NCBI GenBank assembly: GCA_017645945.1
Contig: JAGCNL010000031.1
Span: forward strand, 1 to 64,000
Source of the DNA: Salinivirgaceae bacterium
GTDB taxonomy: Bacteria; Bacteroidota; Bacteroidia; Bacteroidales; SZUA-534
Reading direction: 5' to 3'
DNA length: 64,000 bases
Shown: in pieces, positions 44,976 through 54,300 of the stretch
How the letters are laid out: every line of letters begins with the position of its first letter
How positions within the stretch are numbered: the first letter of the stretch is position 1
The notes under the pieces: generated by a model
Told to the model about the DNA's origin: nothing
Database searches by the model: none
The model's input: only the letters and a program-made list of their open reading frames with translations
Made by a program: the position numbers and the translations under genes

Positions 44976-47084
44976 TTGTTTAAGTCAAATAATCGATTTA
45001 TGACACATTTTCTGGCTGCGACGGCGTTGCTTTGCGCAATGACCGACACAGTGATTGATATTGAGGAAGTTACCATAACGGACCACACCGTGCGCACCGT
45101 GCAGACGAACACGACGCTGCCTTCGATTCAGCTGACCCATGACTATCTTCAGCAGAATTTCTCGGGCAGCTTGATGCAGACGCTGCAAGGCATTCCTGGA
45201 GTCAAGGCGATGAGCATTGGGTCGGGGCAGTCGAAGCCGACAATCCGCGGACTTGGGTTCAACCGTATGGCTGTGGCTGAAGACGGCATAAAGCACGAAG
45301 GTCAGCAATGGGGCGATGACCACGGTCTGGAGATTGACCAGTTTGCCATTGACCGCGTTGAGGTGATTAAAGGCCCGGCAGCACTGCTCTATGGCAGCGA
45401 TGCTATTGGCGGTGTTATATGCTTATATACCAACCATATACCCACCGACAGTTTGAGCGGTGCGGTGCAGTTGTTCGGACGGAGCAACAACGGGCAGTTG
45501 GGCGCGTCGGCAAAATTGGGACTGCGTGCAGGAAAACTCTTCTGCCGCGCCAATTTCACCATAATCAACTATGGCGACTACAAAGTGCCGACCGACAGCA
45601 TTCAGTACTACTCGTACTATATCAGGTTGAAAGACCAACGGTTACGCAATACGGCCGGGCTTGAGCGTGACGGTAGTCTGATGTTTGGCTATGCCGGATA
45701 CAATTTCCACAGCGATTTGCGAGTGTCGGACTCTTACGCAAAGAGCGGCTTTTTTGCCAACGCTCACGGACTCGAGGTGCGGCTGTCGGACATTGATTAC
45801 GACCGTTCGCGGCGCGACATTGACTTGCCGTATCAATGGGTAAATCACCTTAAAGTGCTGAGTCACAGTAGTTGGCGAAACAATGTTTTGTCGGTTGATG
45901 TGTCGCTTGCTTACCAGAACAACAGGCGCGAGGAGTGCTCAGAACCAGTGTCGCACGGCTATATGCCAAAGCCAGACGGCTCAATGGAACGACATTTCGA
46001 CAAGAGCACCTACACGGCCAATCTCGGTCTAAAAATGTCGCTTGCGGAGCACAATCTGAATGCAGGTGTCAATACTGAATATCAGCATAATAGACGGACT
46101 GGTTGGGGATTTATTATTCCCGATTTCGAGACTGGAAGTTATGGCGCGTATCTTCTCGACAAATGGCAACCGACTGACAAACTGAAACTTAATGCCGGCT
46201 TGCGCTACGATTTCGCGCAGACGCACATTCACAGTTACAACGATTGGTACAAAACACCTGTCGCTGGCGGCGATTCAGTTTTCAAGCAGCGCTCTGCCGA
46301 TATCGATCTGACTTTCAATAATCTTACGTGGTCGGTTGGAGCAAGTTACGAGACTGCCGATTGGGTGCTGAAAGCCAATGCTGGCAAAAGTTTCCGCATT
46401 CCAATTCCGAAAGAGTTGGGCGCCGACGGTATCAATTACCACATTTTCCGCTACGAGCGCGGCAACACGCAACTCGACCCCGAAGTGTCGTACCAACTCG
46501 ACGTGAGCGCCTATTGGGCTAACAAGGTGGCCAGCATTCAGATTGAGCCGTATCTGAACTATTTTCCGAACTATATCTATCTGAACCCCACGTCGTTATA
46601 CGAAGAAGGACTGCAACTGTACCATTACACGCAAGCCGAAGTTTTGCGCTATGGTGTTGAGTGTCAGACCACTTGCAAAATCACGCGGCACATTGATGCT
46701 GAACTGAAAGGCGAGTATCTGTATGCCGAACAGTTGTCGGGGGAGAAAAAGGGCTACACACTGCCGTTCTCAACGCCGTGGTCGGCCGATGCGGGGCTTA
46801 AGTACAGCCACAAACGGCACGGCGAGGGCTCTGTCGGACTGAACGTGCATATAGTTGGAAAACAGGACAATATAGTGCCACCCGAGAAGCCAACCGACGG
46901 CTATTGGACGCTGAATCTGTCGGCGAGCCATAGGTTCCACTTCGCGGGAAGCAGCATTAGTCTGTCGCTTCACGCTGATAATCTGCTAAATAAGCGCTAC
47001 TACGACCACACCAGTTATTACCGGCTTATTGATGTGCCGGAGGCTGGTCGGAATTTTGCGATTATGGCGGGATGGGAATTTTAG
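44976..47084 (+). CDS. TonB-dependent receptor, probable metal uptake
   Basis: A 702-residue outer-membrane transporter. TTG at 44976 gives a signal peptide with positive charge (MFKSNNRFMTHFLAATALLCAM); ATG at 45000 is the alternative. A TonB-box-like IEEVTITD is followed by the plug (about 45-150: LMQTLQGIPGVKAMSIGSGQSKPTIRGLG, VEVIKGPAALLYGSDAIGGVI) and the barrel, ending in Trp-Glu-Phe. The plug apex carries KHEGQQWGDDHGLEID, rich in His/Asp, as in zinc or copper receptors. It starts 72 bases after the Cys/His-rich membrane protein and is followed by two DUF4625 lipoproteins. No SusD or siderophore gene is near. Zinc or copper is the best guess. Confidence 0.9.
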   Translation: MFKSNNRFMTHFLAATALLCAMTDTVIDIEEVTITDHTVRTVQTNTTLPSIQLTHDYLQQNFSGSLMQTLQGIPGVKAMSIGSGQSKPTIRGLGFNRMAVAEDGIKHEGQQWGDDHGLEIDQFAIDRVEVIKGPAALLYGSDAIGGVICLYTNHIPTDSLSGAVQLFGRSNNGQLGASAKLGLRAGKLFCRANFTIINYGDYKVPTDSIQYYSYYIRLKDQRLRNTAGLERDGSLMFGYAGYNFHSDLRVSDSYAKSGFFANAHGLEVRLSDIDYDRSRRDIDLPYQWVNHLKVLSHSSWRNNVLSVDVSLAYQNNRREECSEPVSHGYMPKPDGSMERHFDKSTYTANLGLKMSLAEHNLNAGVNTEYQHNRRTGWGFIIPDFETGSYGAYLLDKWQPTDKLKLNAGLRYDFAQTHIHSYNDWYKTPVAGGDSVFKQRSADIDLTFNNLTWSVGASYETADWVLKANAGKSFRIPIPKELGADGINYHIFRYERGNTQLDPEVSYQLDVSAYWANKVASIQIEPYLNYFPNYIYLNPTSLYEEGLQLYHYTQAEVLRYGVECQTTCKITRHIDAELKGEYLYAEQLSGEKKGYTLPFSTPWSADAGLKYSHKRHGEGSVGLNVHIVGKQDNIVPPEKPTDGYWTLNLSASHRFHFAGSSISLSLHADNLLNKRYYDHTSYYRLIDVPEAGRNFAIMAGWEF

Positions 47085-47229
47085 AACACAAATACAAACG
47101 AGAATCTTTAAAGGTTGAGAGAGTTTAGAAAGACGAGAAGGTTTAGAATCTGTCTAAACAGCGAATGCGCTAAACTTCCTAAACCTTAAACTATTAAAAC
47201 TTAATAACATAAATTTAAAACTTAATAAA

Positions 47230-47697
47230 ATGAAAAGATATATAACTATGAGCCTTGTGATGGCTCTACTGACTGTGGCTTTTGTTTTTTCGTCGTGCAA
47301 AAAAGACGATGAAATGCCTGATAAACCGATAATTACATTGACCGAAGTGGGACACGACAACAGCCGCCACGCCCACCCGGGACACGATATGCACCTTGAA
47401 GCCGATGTTCTGGCCGACGGACTAATCAGCCGAATCGATATTGAAATCCACCAGGAATCTGGGAACGGATTCGAAATTGAGAAGGCATACACCGATGGTA
47501 AGTATATCGGAGTCAAGAATATAGAGTTCCACGAGCATATCGACATTCCTGCCGATGCACCACTGGGCGAATATCACCTTCATTTCACGGTTACCGATAA
47601 GGATGGACAGCAGACAACTGCTGAATGCCATATCGAAATTGTTGAAGATGACGATGATGAGGATGACGATGAACACGAACATTCACATAATGAATAA
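47230..47697 (+). CDS. DUF4625 lipoprotein with His/Asp-rich tail
   Basis: A 155-residue lipoprotein. The lipobox is VFSSC and the next residues (KKDDE) match the surface-export signal, so it should sit on the cell exterior. One Ig-like DUF4625 domain follows (about 35-135). His residues cluster in GHDNSRHAHPGHDMHLEAD and in FHEHIDIPADAPLGEYHLHF. The last 20 residues are Asp/Glu then His (DDDDEDDDEHEHSHNE), a classic metal-binding tail. It lies 145 bases after the TonB receptor and 3 bases before the second DUF4625 gene. A role as surface metal collector for the receptor is inferred. Confidence 0.82.
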   Translation: MKRYITMSLVMALLTVAFVFSSCKKDDEMPDKPIITLTEVGHDNSRHAHPGHDMHLEADVLADGLISRIDIEIHQESGNGFEIEKAYTDGKYIGVKNIEFHEHIDIPADAPLGEYHLHFTVTDKDGQQTTAECHIEIVEDDDDEDDDEHEHSHNE

Positions 47698-47700
47698 AAG

Positions 47701-48168
47701 ATGAAAAAGACATTTTTTTCAGCGTTTCTGCTGTGCGCACTCTGTGCGTGCAGCAGTTCCGACAAAACGGAGGATATGACCAAGCCAGAAATCACTGCCG
47801 ATGGCGAGCAGACTTGCCCCGTTGATTGTCAACAGTTTAAGCGCGGCAGCGTTATACCTTTCCACTATCTGCTTTCCGACAATGTGGAGTTGGGCAGTTA
47901 TAACATTGAGGTTCACAACAACTTCGACCACCACACCCACAGCACGTCGGCGGCCGAATGTGAAATTGATGCGGAAAAAGCCCCCGTCAAGCCGTGGGTT
48001 TACAACAGCGATTTCGACATTCCGCAAGGGCAGCAGACCTACACGGCAATCATCAACATCGACATTCCGGCCGACATCGATCCCGGCGACTATCATTTTA
48101 TGGTCCGCCTAACCGACCAGGCAGGCTGGCAGCAGCTGAGATCGATGGCTATCAAGATTGTGGAATGA
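47701..48168 (+). CDS. DUF4625 lipoprotein
   Basis: A 155-residue lipoprotein (lipobox LCALCAC) and diverged paralogue of the preceding gene, sharing the Ig-like DUF4625 fold (IPFHYLLSDNVELGSYNIEVHNNFDHHTHS, then IPADIDPGDYHFMVRLTD). It has a central HNNFDHHTH cluster instead of an acidic tail, and a Cys pair (TCPVDCQQ) near the mature N-terminus. The start is 3 bases after the previous stop, so the two are co-translated. A bidirectional terminator closes the cluster. Confidence 0.82.
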   Translation: MKKTFFSAFLLCALCACSSSDKTEDMTKPEITADGEQTCPVDCQQFKRGSVIPFHYLLSDNVELGSYNIEVHNNFDHHTHSTSAAECEIDAEKAPVKPWVYNSDFDIPQGQQTYTAIINIDIPADIDPGDYHFMVRLTDQAGWQQLRSMAIKIVE

Positions 48169-48172
48169 GAAT

Positions 48173-48207
48173 AAAAAAGGGCAGGTTTACTCCTGCCCTT
48201 TTGTTTT
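48173..48207. terminator. Bidirectional terminator between metal cluster and TonB receptor
   Basis: AAAAGGGCAGG at 48175-48185 pairs perfectly with CCTGCCCTTTT at 48192-48202 around a six-base loop, followed by GTTTTT. It lies between convergent genes. Confidence 0.88.
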
Positions 48208-48222
48208 TACACAAACTAAAAC

Positions 48223-50151
48223 TTAAAACTCAAACTTCAATCCGCCCATCACAGTTGCCTTGGGCATCGGGTAGCCGGCATTGATTTCGTATTCTTGTCC
48301 AAGCAAGTTCTCGCCACGTGCCCAAACACTGATATTCTTTGTGATACGATAACTGCCCGAAAGATTCAACAGGCAGAAGGTTTCAGTTTCCTCGTTTTGT
48401 CCCACAACGGTGTAAAGGTTGTTAACGTATTGCAGACCAGCCATCAGCGCAAGCTTGCCATAGTTGCAGTTGGCGCCAAGGAAACCAGTGTATTCAGGTG
48501 CGGCAACAACCTTGTTTTCCATATGCAAATACGAGTGATTGGTGTTCAACGACCAGTGCTCGTTCAGCGTGTAGGCAGCGTCGAACTCAACGCCGTAGTT
48601 CTCTAACTCGCCTGTGTTCACATTGCGCGGTTTGCCATCAACAGGTTGAGTCTGAATCATATTGTCGGCCTTCAGATAGTAAACATTGGCCCCATACGCC
48701 AGTTTTCCGGCACGGTGGCGCCACGACAACTCGTAATTCCACAGTCTCACAGCCTCAAGGTCCTCATTCGACGGCGGATAAAGGTACATCTCGCGCATTG
48801 TCGGGTTGCGGAAGCCCTTGCTAACCATCGCTTTAACTTCGGCCGTAGCCATCGGGCGGACAACAACACCAGCCTGCGGAACCCATTCCGAACCAGTCAC
48901 CGAGTGGTGGTCGAGACGGATACCGGCATCAACGGTCAGCCAATCAGTTAAATCCTGACGGAAATCGACATAGCCTGCCACCTCGTGACGTGTCGATTTT
49001 GCAGTCTGCTTGTTTGGTATGGTCATAACCGTGTCGGTGTTCTTGTTGGTGTAATATGCATCGCCAAAAATATGCTGATAATCAAAGCCTACCGTTACGC
49101 GGTTGCCAACGAAAAGTTGTGCACTCTGATAAACCGAAACGCCCGTCAGCGCGTCTTTCGAACGGAAATAACGGTCGGTTTTCAGGGTATCGACCTTTGT
49201 GCCGTCGTCGATTTTGTGGTTGCCGAAGTTCGAATAGACGCTCACCGCGCCGCTTGTACGCTCGTATTTATTCTCGACAGCCGCAGTCATCACGCCGCGC
49301 AGAATCCACTGCTCTGCGCCGTAGATTGGCTCTGTGGTGCTGCCTGGATACTTCGAGTCGAAGTGAGTGATATCAGCATCGGCGTAAGCGTTCCAGTGCT
49401 CTGCAATGTCGTAGCCAAGGCGCACGTAGCCGCCATACTGCTCAAATTCCATATTCGGACGGTGGTTGTCGCTTCGGTTGTATTCAGCCGACACGGTGCT
49501 CGAAAACTTACCCGAGCGAATCTGATTCGACGTTTCGGCCATCAGCGTTCCGTGGCTGCCGCCGCCAATATTCAGGCTTGTACGAATGCCATCTTCCTTC
49601 ATCGAGCGCGTAACAATACTGATGACGCCGCCCATTGCGTTGCTGCCGTACAGAACCGATGCCGGGCCGCGAAGCACCTCAACACGTTCGGTCATCATTG
49701 TCTGATAACTATCCGAAATGGGGTGGCCGAAAATGCCCTGATACTGCGGATGACCGTCGATGAGCACCAGCACGTCGGTGTTGGGGCTGCCACCGATACC
49801 TCGGATATTGATTGCACCCGAGCCGCCGCCGCTAACGCCGTAGCCCATCACGGCACGGCTTGTCACAAACAGTCCGGGAACCTGCTGCATCACCGCAGGC
49901 AGAATCGATGTCTGATTGTGCCGTTCGAGTTCAGCTTGCCCGACAACCGTCACTGTCATCGGCAAGTGCCTAATATCTATTGGGTTGCGGGTTCCTGTCA
50001 CTACCACTTCCTGAATTTTGACCTGCGTTGGGTCTTCGGTAACAAAAAACGTTTGTTTATTTACTTCCTGAATGTTTACGGTGTCGGTTTGACCGAATAA
50101 GAGTGAGCTGACCATTGTTGCGGCCATTGCCCCGAGAATTTTTTTGTTCAT
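48223..50151 (-). CDS. TonB-dependent receptor (BtuB/FecA-like)
   Basis: A 642-residue outer-membrane transporter. Signal peptide to about 21 (SLLFGQ), TonB-box region KIQEVVVTGTRNP, plug (about 45-165: LPAVMQQVPGLFVTSRAVMGYG, INIRGIGGSPNTDVLVLIDGHPQYQGIFGHP, VEVLRGPASVLYGSNAMGGVISI) and a barrel ending in Leu-Lys-Phe-Glu-Phe. The plug and barrel look like siderophore, haem or cobalamin receptors, but no riboswitch or binding-protein gene is attached. It lies 27 bases downstream of the DUF362 gene, so the two are probably one operon. The ligand is unknown. Confidence 0.93.
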   Translation of the reverse strand: MNKKILGAMAATMVSSLLFGQTDTVNIQEVNKQTFFVTEDPTQVKIQEVVVTGTRNPIDIRHLPMTVTVVGQAELERHNQTSILPAVMQQVPGLFVTSRAVMGYGVSGGGSGAINIRGIGGSPNTDVLVLIDGHPQYQGIFGHPISDSYQTMMTERVEVLRGPASVLYGSNAMGGVISIVTRSMKEDGIRTSLNIGGGSHGTLMAETSNQIRSGKFSSTVSAEYNRSDNHRPNMEFEQYGGYVRLGYDIAEHWNAYADADITHFDSKYPGSTTEPIYGAEQWILRGVMTAAVENKYERTSGAVSVYSNFGNHKIDDGTKVDTLKTDRYFRSKDALTGVSVYQSAQLFVGNRVTVGFDYQHIFGDAYYTNKNTDTVMTIPNKQTAKSTRHEVAGYVDFRQDLTDWLTVDAGIRLDHHSVTGSEWVPQAGVVVRPMATAEVKAMVSKGFRNPTMREMYLYPPSNEDLEAVRLWNYELSWRHRAGKLAYGANVYYLKADNMIQTQPVDGKPRNVNTGELENYGVEFDAAYTLNEHWSLNTNHSYLHMENKVVAAPEYTGFLGANCNYGKLALMAGLQYVNNLYTVVGQNEETETFCLLNLSGSYRITKNISVWARGENLLGQEYEINAGYPMPKATVMGGLKFEF

Positions 50152-50178
50152 CTTTTTGAATTATTATAAAATATTGAT

Positions 50179-51150
50179 TTACTGATTGTCAAGGTTAACA
50201 ATGGTGTATTTCATCGAGCCCAGGCCAAGTTGTTCCGCATAATCGACAATGTAGGTGCCGTGTTGGCGGTTGATTCGTTTCTGCAAAGCGGAAGCGTCGT
50301 CGCCCGATGTCGATTTGTAGTTGAAAACAAGGTCGAGACAGGCTTTGTCAAGCGCCACAGGGTCGGTCGATGCCAGAATGCCAATGTCGTTCATTTCGGG
50401 GCGGGCTGGCGAGCCGTCGCAGTCACAATCCACCGAAAGGTTATTCATTACATTGATATACACAATGTTGCGGCCATCTTGCTTGAAATAGTTGTGAACC
50501 GCCTGTGCCGCAACCGCCATCGATTCCAGAAAATCGTCTTGTTCGGCAATGCGCCAGCGCGTTTTCGACGCCCCAGCCGAATGAATGTAGAATTTTCCCT
50601 CGCGCGAAGCCACACCAATGCTCTGATTCTTCAGCACACCGCCGAATCCGCCCATTGCGTGTCCCTTGAAGTGCGCAAGGTTTATCATAAAATCGTAGTT
50701 GGCCAGATGTGCGCCCACAATGTCGCATTTCAGGTGTTTGGTATCGGTCACGGGCAGTTCCATCGAGCCGTCCTCGTCCATAATATCAACCTTTGCAATG
50801 CTGCCAAAGCCGCGTTCCTCAATGGCCCGACGGTGGTCGGCTGTGGTTGAGCGATTGCCGCCGTAGGCCGTGTTACATTCCACAATGGTACCGTCGACAC
50901 TCTGCACCAGATTCTTAATCAGTTCGGGGCGCAGATGGTGCGATTTTTCCGACTCGCCTGTCGATATTTTCACAGCCACGCGTCCGCTTGCATCAACGCC
51001 GAGAGCCTCGTAAATCCGCACAAGCGCTTCGGGCGATATCTCTTTTGTGAAATATACCACACTTGCGCCGTTGTCGGCCGATTGTTCACCAGCCGCCTGC
51101 GATGCAATGGCCACAAGGCCCATAATTGTCAGTAGGATAATACGTTTCAT
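50179..51150 (-). CDS. Exported DUF362 protein
   Basis: A 323-residue protein with signal peptide (MKRIILLTIMGLVAIASQAAG). The mature part is a DUF362 domain: GRVAVKISTGESEKSHHLRPELIKNLV, VECNTAYGGNRSTTADH, FMINLAHFKGHAMGGFGGVLKNQSIGVASREGK and DPVALDKACLDLVF. The ferredoxin 4Fe-4S module fused to many DUF362 proteins is missing; only a Cys pair in VDCDCDGSP remains. DUF362 proteins have no agreed function. Its position as first gene before a TonB receptor is suggestive of help in using an imported cofactor or metal complex. ATG at 51150 begins the signal peptide. Confidence 0.86.
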   Translation of the reverse strand: MKRIILLTIMGLVAIASQAAGEQSADNGASVVYFTKEISPEALVRIYEALGVDASGRVAVKISTGESEKSHHLRPELIKNLVQSVDGTIVECNTAYGGNRSTTADHRRAIEERGFGSIAKVDIMDEDGSMELPVTDTKHLKCDIVGAHLANYDFMINLAHFKGHAMGGFGGVLKNQSIGVASREGKFYIHSAGASKTRWRIAEQDDFLESMAVAAQAVHNYFKQDGRNIVYINVMNNLSVDCDCDGSPARPEMNDIGILASTDPVALDKACLDLVFNYKSTSGDDASALQKRINRQHGTYIVDYAEQLGLGSMKYTIVNLDNQ

Positions 51151-51308
51151 AACCCCCAAATTTGAAAATGCAGACTAATATATGGCTAAAACCGAAAAAA
51201 CAACTATGCGAAAAAGCCTTCTTGTAGATTATTTCGGGGATATTATCGGCGAAAAAGACCTTAAACCACCTGCGGTGATGGTTTTGCGTCGTTTAACCTG
51301 TCACCAAA

Positions 51309-51340
51309 TAAAAAAGCCGTCCTTACGAACGGCTTTCTTA
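51309..51340 (-). terminator. Terminator of the giant T9SS protein gene
   Basis: AAAGCCGT at 51313-51320 pairs with ACGGCTTT at 51329-51336. On the minus strand it is followed by TTTTTTA, 15-20 bases past the stop codon of the giant gene. Confidence 0.82.
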
Positions 51341-51355
51341 TTGTCATTGGTTTCG

Positions 51356-54300
51356 TTATTCAACCACAAACTTGCTAACTGTCTGGCCATTGTCGGTGAA
51401 GACCTTAACAAGATACATGGCAGGCTGCAAATTCCAGTCTGAGGCATCAATCTGGAATGCCGACATTCCGTCAGTGCTAATAGTGCGGTCGATGAGCGAC
51501 TGGCCGCTCATGTCGGCAACCACATAGCGCAACTTGCTGCCTGCAATACCGCTGACCGAAATCTTGATGTTCTGGCACTTGCCTGGATTTGGAGCCACAC
51601 TCGCTGCAAGCTCCGGACGCTCAGTGTTTTCGAGAACAACAGCGCTCCAATCGGAAGCCACAGTGGTCTGTCCGTCGAAATCAGTCTGAAGCAGACGGTA
51701 GTAGTGCGTTCCTGCAGGCAAATTGATGTGCAGGTAACTGTAATCAGCCCCTACTCCAGCTCCGCCTTGAGCAGCAATGGTATCAACCATCTCCGACTCA
51801 CCATCGAACATATGCTCAATGGTGAAGAACGCATTGTTATGCTCCGATGCAGTGCTCCATGTAAGTTTGACATCAGCATTGTTGTCAGCCGCCACAGCCT
51901 CGAACGAAAGAAGTTCGATGGGGAGAGGATTGATTGCTGGTTGTTTAGTGCCGAAGGTTACATCGGTGCCACCAGTTTCGGCAAGTATATGCGGGATTGA
52001 GTTGAGCGTGCGCCTTGTAGCCTCTTCCCTCATTGAACTTGACGATGAAGATGATTTTTTGATTGTTATCTGGGTGCTTGATTTAACCCATCCACAACCA
52101 CCTTCACCTCCAGTACCTCCTGATCCGCCACAACCGAAACTATACCATTTGCCGCCACTGAGCACGGCTACCAACAATTCATTAGGATTGTTAATCTCAC
52201 TATATTCAGCATCGTTCCAATAAAGAGTCAAATCCGCTTTAATATCATCTTTATTGCTTATATGCCACGATTCCAAATGGCTGACTTTCGCAACATTCGC
52301 CTCATCGAGATTGCCGACAGAACTTGGTTTGGCTGTTTTGTATTCAGCAACAAGATATGCGATTTTGCCCATTCCCGAAACACCGAGTTGTGCCAATCCC
52401 CGCTCCGAGCCGATCGGGAACACAAACTCGCCACTTCCCTCCTTCGACATTTCTCCAATCACATACGATTCAGTGTTGCCTGGAGTCGATGATGCCGAAG
52501 ATGTCAATGTCAATCGCGAAGTTGACGTTGAATGCAACTTGCCTTTTACCAAATTGAGGTCGCCAGTAACTTTAATACCAGTTCCCAAATCGATTTGCGG
52601 TACGGTAGCGCAGGTGTTATCAACAGTCAGGTGCTTGAGAGAGCGTGTTGGCGTAATGCTGAGCAGCTGTTGTTTGTTGCCGTCAAGAATCAATGTACTG
52701 GTGCCACTATCGAAATCGCCATCTCTATCTACCACAAAGTCGCCACCAAGGTGAACCTTATTGCTTCCGGCTTCAAATTTCGCATTATGAGAAACGGTTA
52801 TTGTTCCACCAATCTTTATGTCCGAAGCAAGGGTTTTCACAATTCTCTTGCTCTTCTCTTTTTCCACTTTCAAAATAAGATTGTAGCACGAGTCCATAGC
52901 AAACGACTGTGGTGCATCGCTGTGTATGAACACATTGGAGCCTTCGGCAGCCTTAACTTTACCCGTTACAGCCGAAGTCACATCTTTCAGGAATGTGATG
53001 CTAGCGCCCTCGTCGAGAACTAACTCGCCTTCGATTTTTGCATTGCCGTTCACTGTCAAGGACTTACCCGAAGCGACTTCGAGTCGGCCTCCGTCAACGA
53101 TTGTCATATCGAAGCACTTCCCATCCGCTGTAACTATTGGTGTTTTACGTCCATCTTCAACAGGAACGATACGGACGTTCACCGTCTCATTTGGTGAATA
53201 TTTACCATTCACCCAGTTGTTTTTTTCTGCAAACACCTCTGTTGTATTGTCAGCATCGGCCCAAACAATTGTCGGATAGGTGAATCCGAAGGTAATTTTA
53301 CCATCGGCGGCTATCGGTACTTGTGTTTGAATGTATCCTCTTCCAAAATTCAATTCATAACCTTCCAAAGCACCCACCTCTTCCAGTTCATCTGTGGCAG
53401 GACGTACAATCTGCCGTGTCCATTTGCCATCGGTGTAAAGCACTACCGACAACACATCCAAATCTTTCAATTCGCTGAAATCGCGGTCGTACCAATAGAG
53501 CTTGACCTTCGGCATCTCGGAACCCGCGTTGCGTTTCAGAGTCCAGTATTCCTTGGTGCTAATCATGTTGACATCGAAATCCAAATTCGATTGATTGTCA
53601 GGCTTATCGCTATGATAACCGATTTGATATTTATCGGTTAGGTCACTCAAATCAAAAATCTCGACTGGTGCGTAACGGTCGTTGCCTCCTATCGGGAACA
53701 AGAAATCACCGGAGCCTTCTTTCTCAACAGTTCCGTTGATATAGCTGTTGGGGCCGCCACCGTTAACCGTTGCATTTTTTGTCAGTATAATCGGTTTTTC
53801 GGCATTGCCCTTCAGAATTCCGTGGGTAAGCGTCAACACACCAGATATTGTTTGCGAATACGAAGTTGAGAACGCCATCAACGTCGAGTTGTTTAATGTA
53901 AGATTTGTAAATGTCTCAGGCTTGTTGATCACTTGTGCCTTTGAACCCTTAAAGATTACAGCACCGCTGCCGCCCACAAAGTTGTTCGATTGAGAGCCTG
54001 ACGCCGGACGAGTCCAGTTGCCATAGCAAGTGATATCGACACCATCCATGGCTTTAACATCTGTTCCGATGACAATATCGCCCTCAACATCGATATCGAC
54101 GTTGATATTCTTTAAATTGGAGCCAATCAGTTCCAGATTGTTGAACACCAAAGTCTCGTCAGACGAGATGGTCTGCTCTTTATTGCCGTTCAACCTGACA
54201 GTGCCTCCGCCATGGATAAACGAGCCTCCGACTTTTGTGAAGTCACCGCCTACATCGAGTTTGCCGCCATTGCAGTTGACTTTTCCGCTGGTGATTGTGA

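Noticed and set aside
48985..50100. 371-residue plus-strand frame
   Set aside because: It is entirely antisense to an intact TonB receptor; the Cys/His-rich, low-Lys composition is typical of a shadow frame.
51182..51442. 86-residue plus-strand frame between the DUF362 gene and the giant gene
   Set aside because: It runs through the giant gene's terminator hairpin and its last third is antisense to the giant coding sequence; the product has no protein-like pattern.
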